This document shows positions 52,909-61,086 of a stretch of DNA of 64,000 nt, piece after piece. Position 1 is the stretch's first letter. Every line of letters starts with the position of its first letter. The stretch covers positions 2,708,001 to 2,772,000 of the forward strand of contig NZ_CP115465.1 in NCBI RefSeq assembly GCF_027912535.1, given 5' to 3'. A program made the position numbers and the translations under genes. The DNA is from Brevundimonas sp. NIBR11 (GTDB lineage Bacteria; Pseudomonadota; Alphaproteobacteria; Caulobacterales; Caulobacteraceae). A model generated the notes under the pieces. The model was not told where the DNA came from. It did not search any database and saw only the letters and a program-made list of their open reading frames with translations.

Positions 52909-53876
52909 TCGGCCAGGAGGGCGTCGAGGTCGGCGTAGAACTCGGCCGGCTGGTCCAGCATGATGAAGTGGGCGCTGTCGTCGATCCGCTTCAACTCCAC
53001 GCCCGGCAGATTGGCGTAGGAGGCGCGATAGATGCCGTCGGTCATCTGCGGCGTCATGCCGGGAAACTCGAACGCGACGTAGACGACCTCGGTCGGGACT
53101 GAAATGCGGCCCAGTTCGGGACGAAGGTCCGTGAGAAGCAGTTCCTCATACGCGTTCTGGGACACGGTGCGGTCGCTGGTCGCGGTTTCCTGCAACGGCC
53201 CGACGCGTTCGGCTTCCGTCTTGATCATGCTGGAGACGGTCGCGGCGGCGCGGGCGCGATAGTCGGCATCGCTGGCCGCACGGGATTGGGTCATCAGGCC
53301 CTGCACCATCGGGCGTACGCTCTCGACCGTCGGGTTCACGCCGGGCTGGGCGAACATGGATCCCATGAACGGGATCATGTCCACGACCATCAGTTTGCCG
53401 ACGGCGTCGGGGTGGCGGGCCGCCAGCATCATGCCGATCGTGCCGCCCATCGAGTGCCCGACCACGACGGGCTTATCGAGGTTGTTCTCGGCGATGTAGC
53501 GGGCGATCTCCTCGGCGACCGGGGCGGCGACGGGGCCTTCCGCATTGCCCTCGACCGGCGCGCCGGCGAAGCCCTGGATGTGGATGCGATGGACGCGCCA
53601 GCCGGCGCCCAGATGGTCGACCGTGCCCTGCCAGACCTCCGGCGAGGACGAGAGGCCGGGGATCAGAATGATGTCGCGCACGCCCGGCCCGGCCTCGCCG
53701 TCCACGCGGACGTGCATGCGGGTCGAGGCGAAATCGGCGTGGTGGTGGCCGTGGTCGGCGTGCTGGGCATGGCCGTCCTGACGCATGGGGTCCGCCGCGG
53801 CTGCGTCGCCGACGCCGGCGAAATTGGCCAGAAGGCCGAGGGCGGCGACAAGGCCGGTGAGAATCTGGCTGTCCAT
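52905..53876 (-). CDS. Secreted alpha/beta hydrolase with a His-rich linker
   Basis: The 323-residue protein has an N-terminal signal-like segment (about 1-28) followed by a His-rich stretch (GHAQHADHGHHHADF, about residues 35-50). The hydrolase fold follows with LIPGLSSSPEVW, the nucleophile GHSMGG and the catalytic His in DDSAHFIMLDQP. The substrate is unknown. It is the first gene of the pair with the methyltransferase and is divergent from the Rieske oxygenase. Confidence 0.86.
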   Translation of the reverse strand: MDSQILTGLVAALGLLANFAGVGDAAAADPMRQDGHAQHADHGHHHADFASTRMHVRVDGEAGPGVRDIILIPGLSSSPEVWQGTVDHLGAGWRVHRIHIQGFAGAPVEGNAEGPVAAPVAEEIARYIAENNLDKPVVVGHSMGGTIGMMLAARHPDAVGKLMVVDMIPFMGSMFAQPGVNPTVESVRPMVQGLMTQSRAASDADYRARAAATVSSMIKTEAERVGPLQETATSDRTVSQNAYEELLLTDLRPELGRISVPTEVVYVAFEFPGMTPQMTDGIYRASYANLPGVELKRIDDSAHFIMLDQPAEFYADLDALLAE

Positions 53877-54025
53877 GCTGCGTTGTCCTGACTGCGGTCG
53901 AACGATGCGCCGACCTCTCTGTCCCTAGTCGTCACAGCTTGGGTGATCGGATGCAGGACGCAAGCGTGTCGATGCGAATTTCATCGAACCATGACGAATG
54001 GAGCGACAGCCTCTATCATCGGCCC

Positions 54026-55153
54026 ATGAGCCCAGCCGACAGCCCAGCCCCAATTCTCGACACCAAGGCTCCGGAAGCGAAAGCCCCGCCCGCCGCCTTC
54101 GGCAAGGGGTTCGTGCTGGACACCTGGTATTTCGCCGCCCTGTCGCGCGACGTCGCGGAGGCCTCGCTGAAGCGCTACGAACTGCTGGGCGAGCCGGTCC
54201 TGATCGGTCGGCGGCGCGACGGTCAGGCCTATGCGATGCGCGACATCTGTCCCCACCGGGCCGCGCCGCTGTCGGCCGGACGTCTGGTGCAGAAGCCGGG
54301 CGAGCCCGAAACGGTCGAATGCCCCTATCACGGCTGGCGCTTCCGCACCGACGGGGCTTGCGCCGCCATTCCCTCGCTGGTCGACGATCAGGCCTTCGAG
54401 CCCGAGCGGATCCGCGTGCGTTCCTATCCGGTGGTCGAGAGCCAGGGGATGGTCTTCGTCTTCGTCCGCTCAGACCCGCGCTCGGACGTCGAGCCCGACC
54501 ATCCGCCCCCAACCTTCCCCGGCGTGGTCGGCGGGGACGCGAAACTGGTCGAGTGGATGGATTTCGACAGCCATATCGACCACGCGGTGGTCGGGCTCAT
54601 GGATCCGGCCCACGGCCCCTATGTCCACCAGCAATGGTGGTGGCGCTCCGAACATTCGATGCACGAGAAGTCCAAGGCCTTCGAGCCGCGAGAGCTGGGC
54701 TTCGCCATGGTGCGGCATGCGCCCTCATCGAACTCGCGCGCCTACAAGATCCTGGGCGGCGCCCCCGCGACGGAGATCACCTTCCGCCTGCCTGGCTATC
54801 GCTGGGAGCATATCCAGGTGGGGGATAAACAGGTTCTGGCCCTGACCTGCCTGACGCCGATCACCGAGACGAAAACGCGGATCACCCAGATCTTCTGGTC
54901 CGACCACTGGGTGTTCGGGATCGCCAAACCCTTCCTGCAGATGGGGGTGGTCGCCTTCCTGAAGCAGGACGGCGGGATGGTGAACCTGCAGAACGAAGGC
55001 CTGCGCTACGATCCGGCCCTGATCTGGATCGATGACGCCGACAAGCAGGCGAAATGGTACCAGCAGCTGAAGCGCGAATGGCAGAAAAGCCGCGCTGAGG
55101 GGCGCGGCTTCTCCAATCCGGTCAGGCCGGCGGTCCTGAAGTGGAAGAGCTAG
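54026..55153 (+). CDS. Rieske [2Fe-2S] aromatic ring-hydroxylating oxygenase, large subunit type
   Basis: The 375-residue protein has the N-terminal Rieske cluster ligands CPHRAAPL and CPYHGWRF. The mononuclear-iron catalytic part follows with LMDPAHGPYVHQ. It resembles the vanillate/PaO-type single-subunit oxygenases more than the two-subunit naphthalene type. No ferredoxin, reductase or small subunit is nearby. ATG at 54026 is chosen to match the family's start. The substrate is unknown. Confidence 0.88.
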   Translation: MSPADSPAPILDTKAPEAKAPPAAFGKGFVLDTWYFAALSRDVAEASLKRYELLGEPVLIGRRRDGQAYAMRDICPHRAAPLSAGRLVQKPGEPETVECPYHGWRFRTDGACAAIPSLVDDQAFEPERIRVRSYPVVESQGMVFVFVRSDPRSDVEPDHPPPTFPGVVGGDAKLVEWMDFDSHIDHAVVGLMDPAHGPYVHQQWWWRSEHSMHEKSKAFEPRELGFAMVRHAPSSNSRAYKILGGAPATEITFRLPGYRWEHIQVGDKQVLALTCLTPITETKTRITQIFWSDHWVFGIAKPFLQMGVVAFLKQDGGMVNLQNEGLRYDPALIWIDDADKQAKWYQQLKREWQKSRAEGRGFSNPVRPAVLKWKS

Positions 55154-55169
55154 CGCTCCTCCGCTGAAC

Positions 55170-55817
55170 TCATTGGGTGCTGACGCCGGCCAGCAGGGCA
55201 TCGACCTGGCGGCCGATGTGGTCGGCCAGCTGGTCCACGGTCCAGCCGTCGTAGGCGGCGCGGCGGTAGTTCGACAGGTAGGCGTCCCATGTCAGCTCGG
55301 TCAGCAGGGCCACATCGGCGTCCTGCTTGATCTCACCAGCGCCGATGCCGGCGCGCAGGATGTCGGAGATGACGTCGGTCAGGCCTTGGGTGGCGGCGCG
55401 CTGGCGCGTCTCGGCGGCGACGGGCTGGAACCACGAGCGGGCGACGATGGCCTGGAACAGCGGCAGCTGGTCGATCGAGCCATGGTAGCCGGCGGTCAGG
55501 GCGTTGACGAGGCGGTCACGCGTCGAACCGTCGCCGGCGCCGTTCAGCATGACCTCGGCCAGACCGGCCATGTCCTCGGTCAGGACGGCTTCGAACAGCT
55601 CGGCCTTGTCCTGGAAGTTGGCGAAGACGGCGCCGGTGGACATGCCCGCGCTCTTGGCGATGTCGCGGATGGTGGCGGGCTCGTAGCCGCGCTCGGCGAA
55701 GAGGCTGCGAGCGGCGTCCAGAACCTTCTGGCGCGTGCGGACCTTGGCGGCCTGACGGCGGTTCAGGCGGGGTTGCGTATCGGTGGAGGGGGTGGCGGTC
55801 GACGCGGACTCACGCAT
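55170..55817 (-). CDS. TetR-family transcriptional regulator
   Basis: The 215-residue protein has the helix-turn-helix in VLDAARSLFAERGYEPATI and DIAKSAGMSTGAVFANFQDK. The larger C-terminal ligand domain follows. A start at the ATG at 55817 is preferred over the GTG at 55823. It is convergent with the Rieske gene, so it does not share its promoter. A palindrome with a G9 run lies 27 bases upstream. Confidence 0.92.
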   Translation of the reverse strand: MRESASTATPSTDTQPRLNRRQAAKVRTRQKVLDAARSLFAERGYEPATIRDIAKSAGMSTGAVFANFQDKAELFEAVLTEDMAGLAEVMLNGAGDGSTRDRLVNALTAGYHGSIDQLPLFQAIVARSWFQPVAAETRQRAATQGLTDVISDILRAGIGAGEIKQDADVALLTELTWDAYLSNYRRAAYDGWTVDQLADHIGRQVDALLAGVSTQ

Positions 55818-55843
55818 GAACACGAATACTCTGTAGCTGACGC

Positions 55844-55867
55844 TTCGCGGCGGGGGGGGGCCGCGAA
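55844..55867. promoter_or_regulatory. Palindrome around a G-run upstream of the TetR gene
   Basis: TTCGCGG (55844-55850) and CCGCGAA (55861-55867) are perfect inverted arms. They flank a ten-base spacer of one C and nine Gs. The site lies 27-50 bases before the regulator's start. It could be an autoregulatory operator, and the homopolymer spacer could vary in length by slippage. Confidence 0.4.
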
Positions 55868-56004
55868 ACAGATGGACAGAAGGGGCTTCAGGTTGGGTCG
55901 ACCGCGCCGAAATCGGACGCGAACGAGCGACCCGTGGAACGCCGGGCCCCGGGGGAGGCGCGCTTTCATCACGGAACGATGACCAAATTGGGTCCCGGTT
56001 CTGG

Positions 56005-57834
56005 TTAAGGTTTCAGGCTGGCCCTGAGGGCGCGGGTCTTGCGATTTCGCCGGTCTTCCGGGATCGCCGCCTGGAAGACCGCCCGGAACTGATCGCGCCG
56101 CTCGTGGATCGAGGCCAGGACCAGACCCATGGGCACGCCCAGATCGACCAGGGTGTTCTCAGCCAGCTGCAGGCTGGCCTCGGTCGTCTCGGGCACGGCG
56201 TCGGTGACGCCCAGACCATAGAGACGGGCCGCATGGCGGTCGTCGCGCGCTCGAGCGATGACGATCAGGTCGTCGCGCAGCCCCCGGGCGGCGATGACGA
56301 CATCGTCGACCTTGCCCGGCGCGTCCATGGTGACGACCAGGGCCCGGATGGTTCCGACGCCGCACAGGGCCAGCATCTCGGGCCGGGCGGCGTCGCCGTA
56401 GGAGACGTCGTAGCCGTCGCGACGACCGGCGGCGACGGTGGCGGGGTCGGCGTCCACGGCGAGGAAGGTCTGGCCGTGTTCCTTCAGCATCTCGGCGACC
56501 AGACGACCGACGCGGCCGAAGCCCACGATCAGGACGGCGGCGTCCTTCGCGTCCGGCCCGGCCCCCGGGACGAGGGTGGAGACGGGCGCGGCGGCGGAGG
56601 TGCTGGCCAGTCGCTGGCCCAGCATGGCGACGAGCGGGACGGCGAACATCGAGATCGTAGCGGCGACCAGCACCGCCTGGGTGAAGGCCGGGGTCGCGGC
56701 GCCCGAGACCAGGCTGGTGTTGACGATGACGAAGGCGAACTCGCCGGCCGGGCCGAGCACCAGGGCGGTCTCGATGGCGGCGCGGGCCGAGAGCCCCCAG
56801 GCCTTGGCCAGACCGAAGATCAGGACCGCCTTGATGGCGATGACGCCGAGCGCCAGGCCGAAGACCAGCACGGGCTCGGCCGCGACCACGTCGAGGTCCA
56901 GACCGATGCCGACGCCGACGAAGAAGACGCCCAGCAACAGGCCCTTGAAGGGTTCGATGTTGATCTCGATCTCGCGGCGGTACTCGGTCTCGGCCAGCAG
57001 GACGCCGGCGATCAGGGCGCCGAGGCTCATGGACAGGCCGGCGGCCTGGGCCGCCACGCCGGCGCCGACGACGATGAGCAGGCACAGGGCCACGAACAGC
57101 TCCTGACTGCCGCCATGGGACTTGGTCCGGGTCTTGGCGACCGAGCGGAACAGGGGCCGCAAACCCAGGCGGCCGACCAGCACGATCAGGGCGATGCCTA
57201 CGGCGGCGGGCACGAGCGTCAAAAGCGCCGGCCCCAGAACCGAGGGCGACAGGTCGCCGCCGCCCGCCGTCAGGGTCGTCAGGACGGTGACGGTGATCAG
57301 GATCGGCGCAACGGCCAGATCCTGCGCCAGAAGGGCGCCGAAGGTGGCGCGGCCGACATTGCCCCGCATCCGGCCGCGCTCGGCCATGACGGGCAGGACG
57401 ACCGCCGTGGACGACAGGGCCAGGCCCATGCCGAGGACGGCGGCGCCGGCGAAAGGCTGGCCCAGCAGGAGGAAGGCGCCGGCAAGCACGGCGGAACAGA
57501 CGACGACCTGCATCATGCCGAAGCCGAAGACGAGGCGTCGCATGGCCTTCAGCCGTTCCCAGGACAGCTCCAGCCCGATCATGAAGAGGAGGAAGGCGAC
57601 GCCGAGCTCCGACAACTGGGCCAACTGGGCCGCGTCGTCGATGGTCAGCCAGGACAGCCAGGGGATGACATCGGCGAACCGGCCGAGACCATCGGGCCCG
57701 AGCAGCACCCCGGCCGCGAGAAAGCCCAGCACGGGGCTGATCTTCCAGCGATTGAACAGGGGCACGACCACCCCCGCCGCCGCCAGGAAGACGACCAGAT
57801 CCTTGTAGTCGCCGCCCCCGTGTCCGCCCGCCAT
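56005..57834 (-). CDS. CPA2-family cation:proton antiporter with TrkA-N domain (KefB/KefC-like)
   Basis: The 609-residue protein has about 12 membrane segments in the first 390 residues, including SPVLGFLAAGVLLGP and SLGALIAGVLLAETEYR. A cytoplasmic nucleotide-binding TrkA-N domain (VLIVGFGRVGRLVAEML) follows. This is the Kef/YbaL layout for potassium or sodium efflux driven by protons. AGGAGA lies five to six bases before the ATG at 57834. No KefF/KefG-type ancillary gene is adjacent. It is divergent from the M13 peptidase. Confidence 0.93.
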   Translation of the reverse strand: MAGGHGGGDYKDLVVFLAAAGVVVPLFNRWKISPVLGFLAAGVLLGPDGLGRFADVIPWLSWLTIDDAAQLAQLSELGVAFLLFMIGLELSWERLKAMRRLVFGFGMMQVVVCSAVLAGAFLLLGQPFAGAAVLGMGLALSSTAVVLPVMAERGRMRGNVGRATFGALLAQDLAVAPILITVTVLTTLTAGGGDLSPSVLGPALLTLVPAAVGIALIVLVGRLGLRPLFRSVAKTRTKSHGGSQELFVALCLLIVVGAGVAAQAAGLSMSLGALIAGVLLAETEYRREIEINIEPFKGLLLGVFFVGVGIGLDLDVVAAEPVLVFGLALGVIAIKAVLIFGLAKAWGLSARAAIETALVLGPAGEFAFVIVNTSLVSGAATPAFTQAVLVAATISMFAVPLVAMLGQRLASTSAAAPVSTLVPGAGPDAKDAAVLIVGFGRVGRLVAEMLKEHGQTFLAVDADPATVAAGRRDGYDVSYGDAARPEMLALCGVGTIRALVVTMDAPGKVDDVVIAARGLRDDLIVIARARDDRHAARLYGLGVTDAVPETTEASLQLAENTLVDLGVPMGLVLASIHERRDQFRAVFQAAIPEDRRNRKTRALRASLKP

Positions 57835-57996
57835 TCGCTCTCCTTGCCGATTGATCGTCACCTTAACCACGCCGCTTGGCGAACGCCGACCTCGTTTCAT
57901 GAACTTTTTTTAAGGCGACACCCGGCGGGTCGAGCGTAGGGTCCGGGCCGAACCCGCGACCATGCGCGGCGACGTCCGAATTTCAGGAAATCTCCC

Positions 57997-60117
57997 ATGA
58001 AGTCTTTGCTTATCGGTGCGGCGCTCGGCGCCCTCCTGCTGCCTGCCGCCGCCTCTGCTCAGGACCATGACCACGGCTGCATCGACGAGGCCTGCACGAT
58101 CCAGTCCATCTTCCAGGACGGCGACGCGCCCTTTACCGGCTATCGGGGTGTCGAGACGCCCCACTACGGAACCTGGGGCTTCGACGTTTCGGGCATGGAC
58201 CGGTCGGTCCTGCCGGGCGACAATTTCAACCGCTTCGCCAACGGCGCGGCGCTGGATCGCACGGTGATCCCGGCGGATCGCTCCAGCTACGGCATTTCCT
58301 TCGGCCTGCTGCGCGAGTTGTCTGACAATCGGGTCAAGGCGATGATCGACGCCCTGGTGGCCCGCACCGACCTGCAGGCCGGCACCGACGAGCAGAAGAT
58401 CGCCGACGCCTACCGCTCCTACATGGACGTCGCCCGGATCGAGGCGCTCGACGCCCAGCCGCTGCAACCCTACCTCACCGCCATCCGCGCCGCCGACAGC
58501 CATGAGGCCATGGCCGCCTATATGGGCCAGACCATCGGCGGTCTGGGCGGCTCCTTCTTCGGCACCGGGATCACGACCGACCAGAAGGACCCGAACCGCT
58601 ACGTCGTCTCGACCAGCCAGTCGGGCCTGGGCCTGCCCAACCGCGACTACTATCTGTCGCCGCTCTTCGCCGAGAAGAAGGTCAAGTATCAGGCCTATGT
58701 CGCCCGGATGCTGGAGATGATCGGCTGGGACAATCCCGCGGCCGCGGCCGCCGCCATCGTCGAGATGGAGACCAAGATCGCCGAGGCCCACTGGACCCCG
58801 GCCGAGAGCCGCGACCGCGATCGGACCTACAATGAGTACACGATCCAGCGCCTGGTCGCCGACGCGCCCGGCTTCGACTGGGCCGGCTATTTCGGCGCCG
58901 CGCGTCTGGGCGACATCCCCCGCCTGATCGTGCGCCAGAACACCGCCCTGCCGAAGATCGCGGCCATCTACGCCGAGACCCCGGTCTCGACCCTGCAGGC
59001 CTGGCAGGCGTTCCAGACCGTGGACCGCGCCGCGCCGCGCCTGTCGCAGCGGTTCTCGGACGCCCAGTGGGAGTTCCGCTCCAAGGAGCTCTCGGGCGCC
59101 CTGGAACAGCGCAGCCGCGACAAGCGGGGCATCAGCTTCGCCGATGGGGCGCTGGGCGAGGCCGTCGGCCGCCAGTATGTCGCCGAATACTTCCCGGCCG
59201 AATCGAAGGCCAAGATGGAAGAGCTGGTCGCCAACCTGCGTGTGGCGCTCAGCCACCGGATCGACAACCTCAGCTGGATGAGCGCCGAGACCAAGGCCGC
59301 GGCCCACGCCAAGCTGGACAAGTTCACCGTCAAGATCGCCTACCCCGACCGCTGGCGCGACTATTCGGACCTGGATATCCGCGCCGACGACCTGTTCGGC
59401 AACGGCGAACGGGCGTCGAAATTCCGCTGGGAATACGACCTGGCCCGCCTGAACGAGCCAGTCGACAAGACCGAGTGGGGCATGACGCCCCAGACGGTGA
59501 ACGCCTATTACAACTCGACCAACAACGAGATCGTCTTCCCGGCCGCGATCCTGCAGCCGCCCTTCTTCGATCCGGACGCGGACCCGGCCGTCAACTACGG
59601 CGGCATCGGCGGCGTCATCGGCCACGAGATCGGCCACGGCTTCGACGATCAGGGCAGGAAGTCGGACGGCGACGGCGTGCTGCGCGACTGGTGGACCCCG
59701 GCAGATGCGACCGCCTTCAACGCCCTGACCACCCGCCTGGGCGCCCAGTACAGCGCCTATGAGCCGATCGAGGGCCACTTCGTGAACGGCGGCCTGACCA
59801 TGGGCGAGAACATCGGCGACGCGTCCGGCGTGGCCGTGGGTCTGGAGGCCTATCATCTGTCGCTGAACGGCGCCGAGGCCCCGGTCATCGACGGCTTCAC
59901 CGGGGACCAGCGCTTCTTCCTCGGCTGGGCCCAGGTCTGGCAGGCGAAGTACCGCGACGACGCCCTGAAGAACCAGATCGCGACCGACCCGCACTCACCG
60001 TCCGAGTTCCGCGTCATCGGCCCGCTGCGCAACGTCGACGCCTGGTACGCGGCCTTCGATGTCCAGCCGGGCACGCGGTACTACCTGACGCCGGAAGAGC
60101 GGGTCCGCATCTGGTAG
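57997..60117 (+). CDS. M13 (neprilysin/PepO) family metallopeptidase
   Basis: The 706-residue secreted zinc peptidase has a signal peptide (ends AAASAQ, about residue 22). The N-terminal M13 domain leads to the catalytic block: NAYYNSTNNEIVFPAAIL, the zinc motif GHEIGHGFDDQG, and the third ligand Glu in GENIGDASGV. It ends in RVRIW, the position of the family's conserved C-terminal Trp. It cleaves small peptides in the periplasm or outside. AGGA lies eight bases before the ATG. Confidence 0.94.
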   Translation: MKSLLIGAALGALLLPAAASAQDHDHGCIDEACTIQSIFQDGDAPFTGYRGVETPHYGTWGFDVSGMDRSVLPGDNFNRFANGAALDRTVIPADRSSYGISFGLLRELSDNRVKAMIDALVARTDLQAGTDEQKIADAYRSYMDVARIEALDAQPLQPYLTAIRAADSHEAMAAYMGQTIGGLGGSFFGTGITTDQKDPNRYVVSTSQSGLGLPNRDYYLSPLFAEKKVKYQAYVARMLEMIGWDNPAAAAAAIVEMETKIAEAHWTPAESRDRDRTYNEYTIQRLVADAPGFDWAGYFGAARLGDIPRLIVRQNTALPKIAAIYAETPVSTLQAWQAFQTVDRAAPRLSQRFSDAQWEFRSKELSGALEQRSRDKRGISFADGALGEAVGRQYVAEYFPAESKAKMEELVANLRVALSHRIDNLSWMSAETKAAAHAKLDKFTVKIAYPDRWRDYSDLDIRADDLFGNGERASKFRWEYDLARLNEPVDKTEWGMTPQTVNAYYNSTNNEIVFPAAILQPPFFDPDADPAVNYGGIGGVIGHEIGHGFDDQGRKSDGDGVLRDWWTPADATAFNALTTRLGAQYSAYEPIEGHFVNGGLTMGENIGDASGVAVGLEAYHLSLNGAEAPVIDGFTGDQRFFLGWAQVWQAKYRDDALKNQIATDPHSPSEFRVIGPLRNVDAWYAAFDVQPGTRYYLTPEERVRIW

Positions 60118-60129
60118 GCCTTCAGTGAT

Positions 60130-60289
60130 CTCCCTCCCCCTCGGGGGAGGGGGGTCGCGCAGCGACCGGGTGGGGACGGCCGGGCGACGTGGCGACGAGC
60201 TGTGGGGATTGGGGTCTGTGGGGCCTTGCCTTGCCGCCCCCACCCGACCTCGCCTTCGGCTTGGCCACCCTCCCCCAAGTGGGAGGGAG
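60130..60289. repeat. Paired REP-like palindromic element
   Basis: CTCCCTCCC (60130-60138) and GGGAGGGAG (60281-60289) form the outer arms. The inner part has a C-rich/G-rich hairpin next to each arm and CGGGTGGGG versus CCCCCACCCG near the centre. The element starts 12 bases after the M13 stop, and its layout matches those at 5456-5596 and 33528-33597. Confidence 0.55.
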
Positions 60290-60465
60290 AAGATTAGACA
60301 CGCCTCATCGCTCCTCCGCTGCGAACGGGTTGGGGAAGTCGACGGAGCCTGGGCGGTCGCCCGGAACCGAGGTGGCCCCCTGCTTTCGCGTTACGGGGAC
60401 CGATGAAATGTTTTCGGCTCGCGCCGAGGCTCCGTCCCCGACCGGGTCCGCGAGCGTCGCCCAGC

Positions 60466-60702
60466 GGGTGTACGGACACCCCGGGAGGGGTCTGCATCAT
60501 CGTCGCAACGATGATTGACCACAGGTCCCGGGTCCTTTGGACCCTCAGGCGATAGGCCCGCGACGGGCGGCGGGCTCAGGCCCGCCGGGCTCCGAGGTTT
60601 CACGCCCCTCGAACATTCGCTTCGGGAGCCAAATCGTTGGCTCCCTCCACGACTACCCGCTACGATCGGCCCCGCCGCACGTCCGGGTCCTGGGCCCAGG
60701 AC
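60466..60702. ncRNA. Candidate structured RNA: six hairpins in a row
   Basis: Perfect stems lie at 60466-60481 (GGGTGT/ACACCC), 60496-60515 (ATCATCGT/ACGATGAT), 60530-60544 (GGGTCC/GGACCC), 60568-60587 (CGGCGGGC/GCCCGCCG) and 60624-60645 (GGGAGCCAA/TTGGCTCCC). A 16-base palindrome lies at 60687-60702. Loops are three or four bases long in five of them. No match to tmRNA, RNase P, SRP or 6S RNA was recognised. The strand is unknown. Confidence 0.35.
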
Positions 60703-60884
60703 GCCTTCCCCAACGACGGGATGCGAGCAGTGTAACGGAGGAATCCGCGGCGCCTGCGATAAAGACCTTAATCAGAGCCGGGCGTTGAATTCTTTGGGCG
60801 AATTCGGGTGTCCGTTGATGGGTGTCACGGTCTGATCCCTCCTGGACAGAGGGTGACGTGTCTGCGTTGGGGTCCAGACGCGAA

Positions 60885-60920
60885 AAAGCCCGCTGCGGGG
60901 GATACATCGCAGCGGGCTTT
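60885..60920. terminator. Strong hairpin, terminator-like on either strand
   Basis: AAAGCCCGCTGC (60885-60896) and GCAGCGGGCTTT (60909-60920) form a perfect 12-base stem with a 12-base loop. The A/T ends give a short T-run on both strands (TTT plus; TTTTT minus). It may end hisS transcripts (minus) and any RNA from the gap (plus). Confidence 0.7.
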
Positions 60921-61086
60921 CACGCTCTCTAAGGAGCGGACGTTTCCTCCCCGAAACGCCTCCGACCAGCGGCTGCGCCTTGTCAGCGCCGCGCCGTTCG
61001 AGTGAGGACAAATGACGCTCCCGCCCCGTTCAAGTCAATCAAACCTCAAGCGAAAATGGCCGGTTTCATGACTGAACATCGATAAC

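Larger units (their letters stand above)
60118..61086. other. Gap of 969 bases between convergent genes, rich in hairpins
   Basis: No coding frame is convincing in this gap. It holds, in order: a REP-like pair (60130-60289), a G+C-rich stretch (60300-60460), six perfect hairpins or palindromes in 240 bases (60466-60702), paired GAATTC motifs (60788-60806), and a strong hairpin (60885-60920). One or more non-coding RNAs may lie here. Confidence 0.6.

Noticed and set aside
56104..59994. Open frames of 611 codons (plus, 56104-57939) and 694 codons (minus, 57910-59994)
   Set aside because: They are antisense to the CPA2 antiporter and the M13 peptidase. Both real genes have complete signature motifs; the antisense products are low-complexity.
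60300..60930. tmRNA or RNase P RNA gene
   Set aside because: No recognisable proteolysis tag of the alphaproteobacterial type, no TTCGAnTC T-loop with CCA, and no GAGGAAAGTC segment of RNase P was seen on either strand.
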